The translations under genes and the position numbers were made by a program. Below the pieces are notes generated by a model that saw only the letters and a list, made by a program, of their open reading frames with translations, had not been told where the DNA came from and did not search any database. Positions 1-8,901 of a stretch of 34,534 nucleotides of DNA are shown piece after piece. The DNA is from Lachnospiraceae bacterium (GTDB taxonomy: Bacteria > Bacillota > Clostridia > Lachnospirales > Lachnospiraceae), in assembly GCA_016286115.1 (NCBI GenBank), contig JAEESA010000004.1, positions 1-34,534 on the forward strand, written 5' to 3'. Positions within the stretch are counted from its first letter, which is position 1. The number at the start of each line of letters is the position of its first letter.

Positions 1-33
1 TGTCCAGCAAGGCTTTGAAGGGTGTTGAGAAAT

Positions 34-50
34 CAAAATATGACACGAAA
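34..50 (+). repeat. 17-bp direct repeat CAAAATATGACACGAAA (left copy), possible att/integrase arm-type site
   Basis: Identical to 33802-33818 just downstream of the integrase; core AATATGACAC also at 33793-33802. Confidence 0.6.
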
Positions 51-112
51 CGAAAAATATCGACTTTATCCGGATAGCTTTTTCGTTTTCTTCCTTAATT
101 ATAATTATAAAA

Positions 113-136
113 AAGAGCCGGATTGCTCCGGCTCTT
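113..136 (-). terminator. Intrinsic terminator of the late/lysis operon
   Basis: 10-bp perfect stem AAGAGCCGGA/TCCGGCTCTT with 4-nt loop, followed on - strand by TTTTTTATAATTAT, downstream of endolysin stop. Confidence 0.85.
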
Positions 137-250
137 CTAATGCGCCCGAATACTTGGGGAGAAGACAGGCACAACATAATCCCATACTTTTATCTTATTC
201 CGTATCGTGGAATTACTACTCGCATGGGAATTATTACGTTATTATGTGAT

Positions 251-1108
251 TTACAAAAGTTCCTTCATCTTAGCCGCACTCTTTGCGCCATAGACACCGT
301 CGACCACAAGTCCATTCTTCTTCTGCCATTCCTTCAACGCTCTAACAGACGATATTCCAAAGATACCATCCTCTTTAAGCTTTGCCCCAAGCGCATTGAG
401 GTTGATCTGCAAAAGTTTTGCATTCGCCCCCGTGGAACCTGCCCGGATGACAGGCTTGGCTATCTGCATCTTTATAACCAGCTTCGGTGTATTGCTCCAG
501 CCATTCAAGCCTTTTTCCTTAATAAGACTCGGATAATCCACATAACAGTAATCCTGATCTACAACCCTTCCGCAGATTTTGTTAGAGCGAATGACATTCG
601 TTTCGCCTCCAAACTGCCACATATCTGCCCCATTGGGCTTTGTCTTGCGCCAGGCAGCAACCCATCTGCAATAGTGTGAGATATTCATCTCGGAATTAAA
701 GCCCGACAGCTGTGAATAAACACCCACCCAGTACCCGGCAGACTCAAGCCTTGAGCAAAATGCATTGACTATAGCTGTCAGCTCTGCCTTGTTAGTCTTG
801 GTGAGCATTGCTCCTTCCACGTCATAATAGACAGGGTATTCAAACTGTTTGCCCGACAGCAGTTCTATAAAATGCTCTGCAGATGCCTCTGCCTGTCCTA
901 CAGTCAGATCTCTGCCGAAGTAGTAAGCGCCTACGGGCATGCAAAGCGTTTTCGCCTGAAGATAAAATGATTCAAAGCATGCATCCTTGTAATGCCCGGC
1001 ATCAGATCCGCCGGCTTTCAGGATAGCAAACTGCACTCCTTCTTTCTGGGCCTGGGCCAGAGATAAACCTTTCTGCCATTTTGAGATATCTATTCCGAAT
1101 TTTCTCAT
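251..1108 (-). CDS. Endolysin: GH25-type muramidase with C-terminal peptidoglycan-binding domain
   Basis: MRKFGIDISKWQKGLS..., YYDVEG, C-terminal LLQINLNALGAKLKEDGIFGISSVRALKEWQKKNGLVVDGVYG. Confidence 0.9.
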   Translation of the reverse strand: MRKFGIDISKWQKGLSLAQAQKEGVQFAILKAGGSDAGHYKDACFESFYLQAKTLCMPVGAYYFGRDLTVGQAEASAEHFIELLSGKQFEYPVYYDVEGAMLTKTNKAELTAIVNAFCSRLESAGYWVGVYSQLSGFNSEMNISHYCRWVAAWRKTKPNGADMWQFGGETNVIRSNKICGRVVDQDYCYVDYPSLIKEKGLNGWSNTPKLVIKMQIAKPVIRAGSTGANAKLLQINLNALGAKLKEDGIFGISSVRALKEWQKKNGLVVDGVYGAKSAAKMKELL

Positions 1109-1225
1109 ACACTTCCCTCACTTTCTGTATTTCTAATTAATTAACATCTGAATCACTTTCACGGTCATTATTGCCGGCATGATTTCCCTCCTGTTTCATT
1201 TATCCTCTCTGTATTTCTGATTGCA

Positions 1226-1888
1226 TCAAAGTGCCGCGGCCCAGACCAGGCTTACTTCGCAAGGCCTATCTTCCGAACCGCCTGCGCCGCTATGAGTCAT
1301 TCTGACTGTTCCGCCTGCACCCACTACGCCGCTCCATGTTTGGGTAGCGTTGGTCGATCCGGAATCTGCCACTTTTGCTCCATTGACATATATCCTTATA
1401 TCGCTCACTCCGCTCGCCCCTCCATTATATACATAACACTTTGCTGCCACTCCGAATGGATTGGTGAACGATCTGTCTTGACTTGTGTTTCCGCTTATAT
1501 ATCCCAAATATGGATTATTTATTGATATGTTGTTAGCGTTTTTTCCAGCAGTTACTCCATTATTGTATCCATTGCTATATCCATTGCTATATACATTGGA
1601 TGCATTGACGTAGCGTACATGATTTTCCTTGCCTCCTGCGGCATTGTTCAAATCGACAGTCCCCCCATTACTCCCAGACGGATATGTATATGTCTCCGTA
1701 TTCTTCCTAAAAGGGATAACTGTATCAGCACCGTCCACTTTCAAAAGTAGCTGTTCGTTGATTGCATCATATCCTATGCCGTCAGCCGATATGGCCGTGT
1801 AATGATTTGATGATGAATCAGTTACATCGCCTTTAAACGTCTTAATCGTATCGGGTGCGTTCTCTGCATTTGTAATTGCTTTTGCCAT
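1226..1888 (-). CDS. Phage fibre/appendage-like structural protein
   Basis: Gly/Asn/Ser-rich, YSNGYSNGYNNG repeats; start MAKAITNAEN preceded by GGAGG. Confidence 0.6.
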   Translation of the reverse strand: MAKAITNAENAPDTIKTFKGDVTDSSSNHYTAISADGIGYDAINEQLLLKVDGADTVIPFRKNTETYTYPSGSNGGTVDLNNAAGGKENHVRYVNASNVYSNGYSNGYNNGVTAGKNANNISINNPYLGYISGNTSQDRSFTNPFGVAAKCYVYNGGASGVSDIRIYVNGAKVADSGSTNATQTWSGVVGAGGTVRMTHSGAGGSEDRPCEVSLVWAAAL

Positions 1889-1960
1889 TCCCGTATTTCC
1901 TCCTTTGTTCAATAGTCTGTTATGTTCTGTGCGTTTTTATAACCAAGCTGAAAATCTTTT

Positions 1961-2461
1961 TCATCCATCATTTTCAATATCGGATTCTCCATCTTTGTCG
2001 TCAGCATTGCCTACTTCCTTGTCTACTATCTGTTCTGTTTTCTTTTTTAACATTGTCACCAGGCGTAGCAAAAATGGTGGAAGAGTCACGCCTATATCCC
2101 TAATATTCTCTAAAATCGATATCATTTCATTGAACGCAAGCCATAAGGCCACTACAATGGCTACAACAAAAGGTTCCTTAAAATTCTGACTCACGTGATC
2201 AGCGGCATATATTATAAGTATGTCAACCATCGCGCCAACGCCCACCAGAATCCACATGCATACCTTTTTTGCAATTCCATTAAAGCCTTTATACGAATTA
2301 GGCCGCTCCCCTCTATGGGGTGCGGCCATAAGTCCGGTTATATAATCGATGACATTGCATCCTACGAGCACATATACCGGTATCGCAAGATGTCCAAGCC
2401 AAGCCGATAAAGTCGTGAACACAAGTACCACTACGGCTCGTATAGTTTTTCCCTCATTCAC
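1961..2461 (-). CDS. Phage holin family protein
   Basis: Multiple TM segments, CNVIDYITGLMAA and SYKGFNGIAKKVCMW typical of the holin_4/toxin-secretion holin family; adjacent to endolysin. Confidence 0.85.
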   Translation of the reverse strand: MNEGKTIRAVVVLVFTTLSAWLGHLAIPVYVLVGCNVIDYITGLMAAPHRGERPNSYKGFNGIAKKVCMWILVGVGAMVDILIIYAADHVSQNFKEPFVVAIVVALWLAFNEMISILENIRDIGVTLPPFLLRLVTMLKKKTEQIVDKEVGNADDKDGESDIENDG

Positions 2462-2645
2462 TATCTTCTACCTCCTTCTGTTTCTCGGCAGCTTCCCTTA
2501 TTTTTATGGTCAAGGATTTAAGGTCATCCGCAGATACATGCATCAGCAACAGTTTGAACAGTTCGTCGATTATTTCCCTCTGTAATAGGATCACTTCAGA
2601 TTGACCTGTGATTATTCCGTTGATACGGTGTATGGTTTCTTCCAT
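2454..2645 (-). CDS. Small conserved phage protein between XkdX-like and holin
   Basis: MEETIHRINGIITGQSEVILLQREII...; start overlaps upstream stop (TGATG). The ORF-track start at 2753 is probably too long. Confidence 0.6.
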   Translation of the reverse strand: MEETIHRINGIITGQSEVILLQREIIDELFKLLLMHVSADDLKSLTIKIREAAEKQKEVEDSE

Positions 2646-2806
2646 CAGTATGTTTCTCCTGTTATCTCTTTGTATTCTTTTTTTGAGATTTTGCCATCTC
2701 TCACATCCTTGCGGAGCAACTTCTTTACTTCTGCACGATATTTTTCGGGACACTCACTCCATTTCTGTGTTCCTGCTTCAAGCCTATTTTTCCATATTTT
2801 AGCCAT
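2645..2806 (-). CDS. XkdX-like short phage protein (53 aa; absent from supplied ORF track)
   Basis: Hand translation MAKIWKNRLEAGTQKWSECPEKYRAEVKKLLRKDVRDGKISKKEYKEITGETY*; C-terminal GKISKKEYKEITGETY resembles XkdX family. Confidence 0.65.
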   Translation of the reverse strand: MAKIWKNRLEAGTQKWSECPEKYRAEVKKLLRKDVRDGKISKKEYKEITGETY

Positions 2807-2809
2807 CTA

Positions 2810-3055
2810 TCATCCCTCCTTGCTTAAGTCGCACAACGCATCCTCGATATCGGCAATTGCCTGTGCGTTTCCAGTCGCCTTCTGCCATGTCTCCCACTGT
2901 TCAAGCGGTACCTTTTCTTCATCCCATACCCATACTTCTGTTTTTTCTTCACCCGATATCCTTGTTTCAGTATGGATATTCTTCCGAATGTACACAGTTG
3001 ATTTTCCCACTGTAGCCTCCTCCGGTTTCACGCTTCCTTCTGCTGCTCTCCACAT
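2810..3055 (-). CDS. Small phage protein downstream of RT, unknown function
   Basis: 81 aa, colinear with operon, start overlaps RT end by 28 nt. Confidence 0.6.
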   Translation of the reverse strand: MWRAAEGSVKPEEATVGKSTVYIRKNIHTETRISGEEKTEVWVWDEEKVPLEQWETWQKATGNAQAIADIEDALCDLSKEG

Positions 3056-4101
3056 AGTTTCTCCTTCCTGATACGTCTGTCGTACCTGCTTATTTTTCTT
3101 TTAAGTTGCTGAAAATTTATATAGGGTTTTATCCTATCCAGATACATGTCATAACTGTCTGTCTGCTTAATCCATCCCAAGGCCGACATCATTCTGCGAC
3201 AACTATATATAGTTGGATTCTTCTTGAATCGTTTTGCGCGTCTGGTCATTCTAACCATGATTCCTTTGCGTAGCGTTGTCCTGTTGCGATAAAATCTAAA
3301 CCCCATAAAATCAAGAAACCGATATTTCCCGCCCCGATCGAACCTTGCTACTTGCCAGTTTCCTTTTAGCTCAAGTTTAAGCTCTTTTAGATATTCATCC
3401 ACACATTTGCATATCCTATGAAGTTCCTTCTTGCTACTTCCGAATATGACCATGTCATCCATGTAACGCACATAATGGACTGCTTTCAGATCCTGCTTGA
3501 TGTAATGATCCAGCCCCTGAAGATACCAGTTAGCTAGCCAATGCGATGTATGGAACCCGAGCGGTAATCCCTGCTTTGTTGAATCTATTACCTCGAAAAG
3601 GATTTTCAAAAACTTTTCGTCATGGATTCGCTTCCGGATATATGCTTTTAGCATTTCGTGGTCTATGCTCGCAAAGAACTGCCTAATATCCATTTTTAGG
3701 AAGTATTTCACATTTTTCGGATCGTTATCTATCCAACTCCGTATCTGGCGCTTTGCTTCCGCTGGCCCGCGTCCCGGTATCGATCCGTGACAGTGTTCAT
3801 ACATTCCCTTCATAATCACCGGTTGCATAGTATTGACCAGCATATGGTGCAGTATTTGTTCCTTGTACGATGGAACTATTATCTTCCTCTCTTTCTTTCC
3901 CTCAATGACCGTCTTCGGCTTCTTGTTTTTGTGTTTGTAATTCTGCGCATACGCAATGATGTCCGGTATCTCCCTATCCATGTTTTCGCACATCTTTCTC
4001 ACTTTTGGTCTGTTATGTTTGCCCTTTGATGCCTTCTTCACTGCAGAGCGAACATTTTCTTCCGACATCATCTTCTCATAAAGATGGTTATAACTTTTCA
4101 T
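3028..4101 (-). CDS. DGR-type reverse transcriptase
   Basis: RT motifs FLKMDIRQFFASIDHEM, QGLPLGFHTSHWLANWYLQ, YVRYMDDMVIFG; directly downstream of TR and target gene in canonical DGR order. Confidence 0.93.
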   Translation of the reverse strand: MKSYNHLYEKMMSEENVRSAVKKASKGKHNRPKVRKMCENMDREIPDIIAYAQNYKHKNKKPKTVIEGKKERKIIVPSYKEQILHHMLVNTMQPVIMKGMYEHCHGSIPGRGPAEAKRQIRSWIDNDPKNVKYFLKMDIRQFFASIDHEMLKAYIRKRIHDEKFLKILFEVIDSTKQGLPLGFHTSHWLANWYLQGLDHYIKQDLKAVHYVRYMDDMVIFGSSKKELHRICKCVDEYLKELKLELKGNWQVARFDRGGKYRFLDFMGFRFYRNRTTLRKGIMVRMTRRAKRFKKNPTIYSCRRMMSALGWIKQTDSYDMYLDRIKPYINFQQLKRKISRYDRRIRKEKLCGEQQKEA

Positions 4102-4220
4102 TTTCTTATCCTCTCATCGGCTTTCGACATGCTACTTGCCGATGCTCGCACCGAGTTTATTTTCTCCAAGAGGAGAGGACAGACCCACACTTCCGTTTAT
4201 ATTCTGTAATTGGATAAGTT

Positions 4221-4335
4221 AGCGAAGCCCCGATGTTCCAGTTCGCGTTCGAAGCGTCGTTGTTCAGGTTCGCGTAAAACGCGCCATCCTTCACGCCGTT
4301 GTTGGAGTTGCCACCGCGTAGCGGAACACGAGCAC
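4221..4335 (-). repeat. DGR template repeat (TR)
   Basis: 115 bp aligned gap-free to 4445-4559 at offset 224 with 12 substitutions; AAC-rich on - strand; located between target gene and RT. Confidence 0.95.
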
Positions 4336-4366
4336 ATGTGGGTAAGCCCTTGTTAATTAAATAATA

Positions 4367-4393
4367 AGGGGACACGGCCTTGCCGTTTCCCCT
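4367..4393 (-). other. Hairpin between VR/target gene and TR
   Basis: AGGGGAAACGGC / GCCGTGTCCCCT stem with one mismatch and a 3-nt loop, followed on - strand by TATTATTTAATT. Confidence 0.6.
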
Positions 4394-4422
4394 CTGCCCG
4401 GCATGGCCAGTCATTCACCCTT

Positions 4423-5745
4423 TCAGGCGAGTGGTTTGCAAGAAAGCGAAGCCCCGACGGTCCAGTCCGCGGTCGAAGCGTCGGCGTTCAGGTACGTGGA
4501 AAACGCGCCATCCTTCACGCCGTTGTTGGAGGCGCCACCGCGAAGCGGAACACGAGCACCACTGTTGTTGAACCAGCAAGCATCGCAATAATGCGTAGTA
4601 GACGTGCCACTCATGGTTTTGGGAAACATTCCATCGTCTGTATAATTCATCTCGGAGATAAAATTACCGCTTGTGCCTGCAGGCGTTGATCCTACAGACT
4701 TAAATCCACTGCCTGTAAAATTGTATCCCTCTACTGTAGAACCATCTTCTTGCCCGTAGGTATTCTTTATTTTCTGTACGCCGTCTATCAAGAGATGTCC
4801 TTGATACCGTCTCCACTGGAAGCCCCACCAATTTTCCATTCCGAATACCTTTACCGCGTTAACGTAATTTCCGTCTGCAATCGTGCCGCTGTTTGTACCA
4901 TAGAACAAGCCTTTTGCGTTGTGTATTCCTGTACGGAAGTTATTGTTAACAGCTTCTGAACCACCTGTGTGAAGTCCCTGTCCGAAGGCATTTTGCGTAT
5001 CCGTAGTCTTTGACAACAGAATAAGCAGCATATTGACGAGCAGTATGTCACAGTGAAGCTCTGTGTTCCATATGGTAGCTGTCCCCTGATTATTTGCCTG
5101 TGCGGCGGTGACTTCAGCATCTGCTGGTCTCTTGTTGCCTACCTGCTGTCCCGACAGAGAACGCATCTTGTTATCGATTACGCTGCCGTTATAAATTGGC
5201 GTGTAGAAATGTGCTACACTCTGACCCTTGCAGTTGTGGAACGGCCAGTCATGGTACGTTGAGTCCACCTGATAGTCTGCTATATAGACAGTTGCGCTTG
5301 CAGCGTCTCCTTCGTCAGGTTCAATCTTCATCCAAATCTTTTTGCCATCACGTCCCCACTCCATCATGGCATTTCCACTATAAGTAGTGTCTGCTATGTC
5401 AGATGCACTTCCGTCCTCTTTTAGGCTGTAGTCGTCAGGATCAAGGTAGTAATCTACTGTCCCATCATGTTTCAGCATACAGGGACGAGGCATAAAGAAC
5501 TCGTCTCTTTTCCAGCCTCCATACCGGAACTTGTTGTTGGTGTAATCCATTCCTGAAGGCGTCTTCCCCACCGCATCGCGTAGATATGTCACCTTGTTGG
5601 CGGGGTTATCCTCGCTTTCGTCAATGTGGAATGCGTAGACTGTACCCTTACCGCCTCTGATGGCCGATGCTATCTCTCCGATTCCGGCTGCTATCATCTG
5701 GCCCGTCTCGTCTGTAACCACTGGTGATGTTATTTCTGTTGACAT
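4423..5745 (-). CDS. DGR-diversified tail/receptor-binding protein (C-type-lectin-like C-terminus)
   Basis: 440 aa; C-terminus GARVPLRGGASNNGVKDGAFSTYLNADASTADWTVGASLSCKPLA contains the VR and has the motif pattern of phage DGR target proteins. Confidence 0.9.
   Translation of the reverse strand: MSTEITSPVVTDETGQMIAAGIGEIASAIRGGKGTVYAFHIDESEDNPANKVTYLRDAVGKTPSGMDYTNNKFRYGGWKRDEFFMPRPCMLKHDGTVDYYLDPDDYSLKEDGSASDIADTTYSGNAMMEWGRDGKKIWMKIEPDEGDAASATVYIADYQVDSTYHDWPFHNCKGQSVAHFYTPIYNGSVIDNKMRSLSGQQVGNKRPADAEVTAAQANNQGTATIWNTELHCDILLVNMLLILLSKTTDTQNAFGQGLHTGGSEAVNNNFRTGIHNAKGLFYGTNSGTIADGNYVNAVKVFGMENWWGFQWRRYQGHLLIDGVQKIKNTYGQEDGSTVEGYNFTGSGFKSVGSTPAGTSGNFISEMNYTDDGMFPKTMSGTSTTHYCDACWFNNSGARVPLRGGASNNGVKDGAFSTYLNADASTADWTVGASLSCKPLA
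4445..4559 (-). repeat. DGR variable repeat (VR) at C-terminus of the target gene
   Basis: Near-identical to TR; 11 of 12 differences fall at template A positions (coding sense). Confidence 0.95.
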
Positions 5746-5781
5746 AATTGCTCCTTTCTATTTTTGCGACATTGCTGTCGT

Positions 5782-6966
5782 TTAATTAACCTTCCATGAT
5801 ATACATAGCTTTCCGTTTACCACCGACAACCCCAGGCTTTCCAGATTTGTCTTCGTCCTATTCCATGTTGTCTTTTCTGTATCAGTGGTAAGTCTGTGCG
5901 TGCCGTCTTCTTCAAGTTGTGATAATTTGGTAGGGATATCCTCTGTATCAGGCTTGTCATCTATAATGCTTTTAAGTTCATCTATAGCCCCCTGTACCCT
6001 GTCTGATTCAAGTCCGCTTGCGGAGTTGTCATATGGTACATCCACCGCCTCGGGGCTGATATTTTCAATGAACCGGCTGCGGTTGTTTATTACTACCACG
6101 TCGCATACCAAGCTTGATGCCGGCTCGTTCGTTGCAACAAAAGTAACAACTCCTGCGCCGGTGGTTACTGTAATGTCAGCTTCTTCGGCTTCCGAAGCAG
6201 TAGCTTCGGTAAAATAAACCAGGGCGTATGTTTCAGCCGTAATACGGCTGTCCTGTATTGTTGCAACCTTATTGCTGAAGGTCAGTGTTCTATTTTTCAG
6301 AATCACTGTTGACGCCAACAGTGCATCTATCTCATTCTGTAGATGCCCTGCTGCAGAACCATCAAGGATGTCCCTCATTTCTTCAAGCAGGGCCAGCGCT
6401 GCAGCGTCCCCCGACTCTATTGTCTGCTGAATCCACGTTTCAAACTGTATTGCCAAAGTATGTGTGTCGAGTTCAGCCCAAGGGAGTGCCTCTCCGCATA
6501 TCGCAGAATCCATCCTTGTGTCTAAGATATCTGCCTGGGTGATTAGTGCTGCACCAGCGGAAATAGTAATCTCCGCTATAGCGTATTCTCTAATGTCGCT
6601 GTTTCTGGTTATTGCCGGTGCTACAGGATTTGCAGCTGGCGTTCCCCTTAATACAGCCGCATATATTTCTCTTAATTCTTTATCCCATCTGATTACGACT
6701 CTATCTATTCTTGATAAAAGTCCATCTGCTGCCTGAAGAGTGAACCCAATGTTTCCGGTATTGTCGTAGCGGTAACCGTCTATTATCGCTGCACCAGGTT
6801 TAACCTTTATGCGCATTCCCGTATCTGCCATTACTTGGAGATTTGTGCTATCATTCATGAACAGGCCTGATGTGATAAATGCCCTGTAATATCTTGCAAA
6901 ATCATCTGCCTTGTATTCACGATCCGTTCCGTCAAACGGAAAGTATTTTTCTGTGTTTTCAGCCAT
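5782..6966 (-). CDS. Baseplate/tail structural protein
   Basis: MAENTEKYFPFDGTDREYKADDFARYYRAFITSGLF...; located between tail-tip gene and DGR target; GGAGTG SD. Confidence 0.75.
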   Translation of the reverse strand: MAENTEKYFPFDGTDREYKADDFARYYRAFITSGLFMNDSTNLQVMADTGMRIKVKPGAAIIDGYRYDNTGNIGFTLQAADGLLSRIDRVVIRWDKELREIYAAVLRGTPAANPVAPAITRNSDIREYAIAEITISAGAALITQADILDTRMDSAICGEALPWAELDTHTLAIQFETWIQQTIESGDAAALALLEEMRDILDGSAAGHLQNEIDALLASTVILKNRTLTFSNKVATIQDSRITAETYALVYFTEATASEAEEADITVTTGAGVVTFVATNEPASSLVCDVVVINNRSRFIENISPEAVDVPYDNSASGLESDRVQGAIDELKSIIDDKPDTEDIPTKLSQLEEDGTHRLTTDTEKTTWNRTKTNLESLGLSVVNGKLCISWKVN

Positions 6967-6971
6967 TTTTT

Positions 6972-8027
6972 TCACTCCTTTGCATTTATTAAACTTGTAA
7001 GCGTCTGCACCTCGTCTCCGAAAGTGATTGTGGTTTTATCGTTACCAGAACTGATATTTCTTCTTATCGCCTTTATCTGCATATCTTCGCGGACTCCCCA
7101 GCGCTGATTTGAACAGGTAACATAATCTCCCAAGCGGAATTCGGATGTCGCATTTTCAAGGTTCACCTTCGATTCGAACCCTTTTGTCTTGGGATATTTT
7201 GCGAGCTTTTCAGCTCCTGCGTTCCTTAGCTGTTCCCGGATTTGCTGTTCGGTCTGATCCTTTTTGGAAATACCGGAGGCAGTTGCATACATCTCATATC
7301 TGTCGAGTCCCGCACCGCCACCGGTATCCTGGAGGATCCTATCGTCATCATTTCCGCTTCCGCATAAGATGTATGAAGCATAGTTACTTGAGTCTTCGTA
7401 GTATCTTTGTGAAAAAACTGATCCGAACTCTGGCGAAAAAAGGCATGGTGTTTCACTTTCTATAGTTCTGTCCGTTCCGCTCCAAATGTCGAAGTATAGT
7501 TTTTTTTCTGCCAGGTCTACTCGAAAGGCATAGCCAAGTTCGTTTGCGGCTGCGATTCCCGTGATTGCCTTTGCGAGATTAACATATTCCGTCTGGTACT
7601 CTATTGTGTCATTAACAGTACTGTTATCATCCCCCATGCAGAGTCTTGGTATAACTCTGTCATTGTTTGAGGGATTTATGGCATTATTTACAACAAGAGT
7701 ACGCATTATCTGTGATGGTGTACCTGTGAGGATTTCTCGACTTGCCACTATGCGCCTTGCCAGATATTTGCTCATCATATAACCCTTGGCAATAACCATT
7801 TCGCTTCCTCTACCGTTTGATTCTCTTGTGATCTTCGTTATTACTCCCGGTTCTGTTTCCTCTGTGTTGTAAAGCACCATTCCTTCCCGAAGTTCGCCTG
7901 CTTCGGATGATAAGAATGAAACTGAAAAGGTACCGGGCTCTGAAAGCTTCCGGTACCATTCAAGGCTCGTGAAATTTGAAATTATTCCTGTGAGTTCAAG
8001 ATCTCTGTCTAACGTAAATATTTCCAT
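6972..8027 (-). CDS. Siphovirus tail-tip/tail spike protein (ReqiPepy6 Gp37-like)
   Basis: MEIFTLDRDLELTGIISNFTSLEWYRKLSEPGTFSV...; position after distal tail protein; internal start chosen so it abuts the previous stop. Confidence 0.75.
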   Translation of the reverse strand: MEIFTLDRDLELTGIISNFTSLEWYRKLSEPGTFSVSFLSSEAGELREGMVLYNTEETEPGVITKITRESNGRGSEMVIAKGYMMSKYLARRIVASREILTGTPSQIMRTLVVNNAINPSNNDRVIPRLCMGDDNSTVNDTIEYQTEYVNLAKAITGIAAANELGYAFRVDLAEKKLYFDIWSGTDRTIESETPCLFSPEFGSVFSQRYYEDSSNYASYILCGSGNDDDRILQDTGGGAGLDRYEMYATASGISKKDQTEQQIREQLRNAGAEKLAKYPKTKGFESKVNLENATSEFRLGDYVTCSNQRWGVREDMQIKAIRRNISSGNDKTTITFGDEVQTLTSLINAKE

Positions 8028-8031
8028 GCGG

Positions 8032-8901
8032 TTATACCCCCGCGTATCTGTTTTTGTAGCTGATCTGCGTTTCCAGCATGCTTTCGCCCGCATCGGCCAT
8101 CATCCTGAATGTGTTGTCGCCCGGCGCAAGAGTAAGAAACGTATATCCGCCCCCTATAAGATCTATGTGTCCTATATAATTATTGTCAGCTCCATTTATG
8201 CGCTGTACCACTGTTTTTTTGTCTCCGGTGGTCACCGTAATGACCTCTCCATCTGCCATAATGCAGTTTACTTTTATGTATTCCTGCGTATAAATATTTA
8301 AGAGTCCAGGATTTGATACTATTCCATGAGCAATAAATCGTATAACCATTCCGATTTCATCGGTTGATTCATTTGTTACTACGGCTATCATTGATGCTCT
8401 CTTTATACCGAAGCACGTTGGAGTCTGTAGTGGGAAGTGAAGACCTCCCACAACATCAGCGATTTCCACGATATTGGTTTCATAGTCTTCCCAATAAGGT
8501 GTCATGGCTACAAGCTCCACGCTGTAATTCTGAATCACGCTCACTTCAGAAAAGTCTATCTTTGGAGTTTTGCTCGCTCTTGCAATTATTGTTTTTTTTA
8601 CTCCGCCAAATTCCTGCGTGATCAGTATATCGATCTTCGGCTTAAACATATTCAGCAGTTGAAGTCGCAGAGCTTCCATAGACTCATTGGTTGTTGCATA
8701 TATCTGACCTTCTATGCGAAGGCTCCTTGTGTTTACGCTGCTGCCAAGCAATGTTGCTCCATCCTGTCCGTATCCCTGTGAAGTGTTGTGTTTTACACTT
8801 ACAGTATCGAACCCCGATGTCCTCTGTACTGTATATGGAAGACTTGTCAAGTGTAATAACTTTTCATCAGTCCTGATTATTATGTCTCTGTCAGTTCTCA
8901 T
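8032..8901 (-). CDS. Distal tail protein (Dit-like)
   Basis: Length and position after tape measure; 4-bp start/stop overlap with tape measure gene. Confidence 0.75.
   Translation of the reverse strand: MRTDRDIIIRTDEKLLHLTSLPYTVQRTSGFDTVSVKHNTSQGYGQDGATLLGSSVNTRSLRIEGQIYATTNESMEALRLQLLNMFKPKIDILITQEFGGVKKTIIARASKTPKIDFSEVSVIQNYSVELVAMTPYWEDYETNIVEIADVVGGLHFPLQTPTCFGIKRASMIAVVTNESTDEIGMVIRFIAHGIVSNPGLLNIYTQEYIKVNCIMADGEVITVTTGDKKTVVQRINGADNNYIGHIDLIGGGYTFLTLAPGDNTFRMMADAGESMLETQISYKNRYAGV

Noticed and set aside
4-20. CCAGCAAGGCTTTGAAG as attL core matching CCAGTAGGCTTTCAAG near 33835-33850
   Set aside because: Only about 10 bp of gapless similarity with a mismatch; too weak to call, though worth checking when defining att.
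1226-1888. Second DGR target
   Set aside because: C-terminus shows no similarity to TR by eye; no second VR was found.
3028-4101. RT as a retron or group II intron RT
   Set aside because: Adjacent TR/VR pair with adenine-specific differences, and no maturase/intron or msr-msd structure recognised; DGR explains it.
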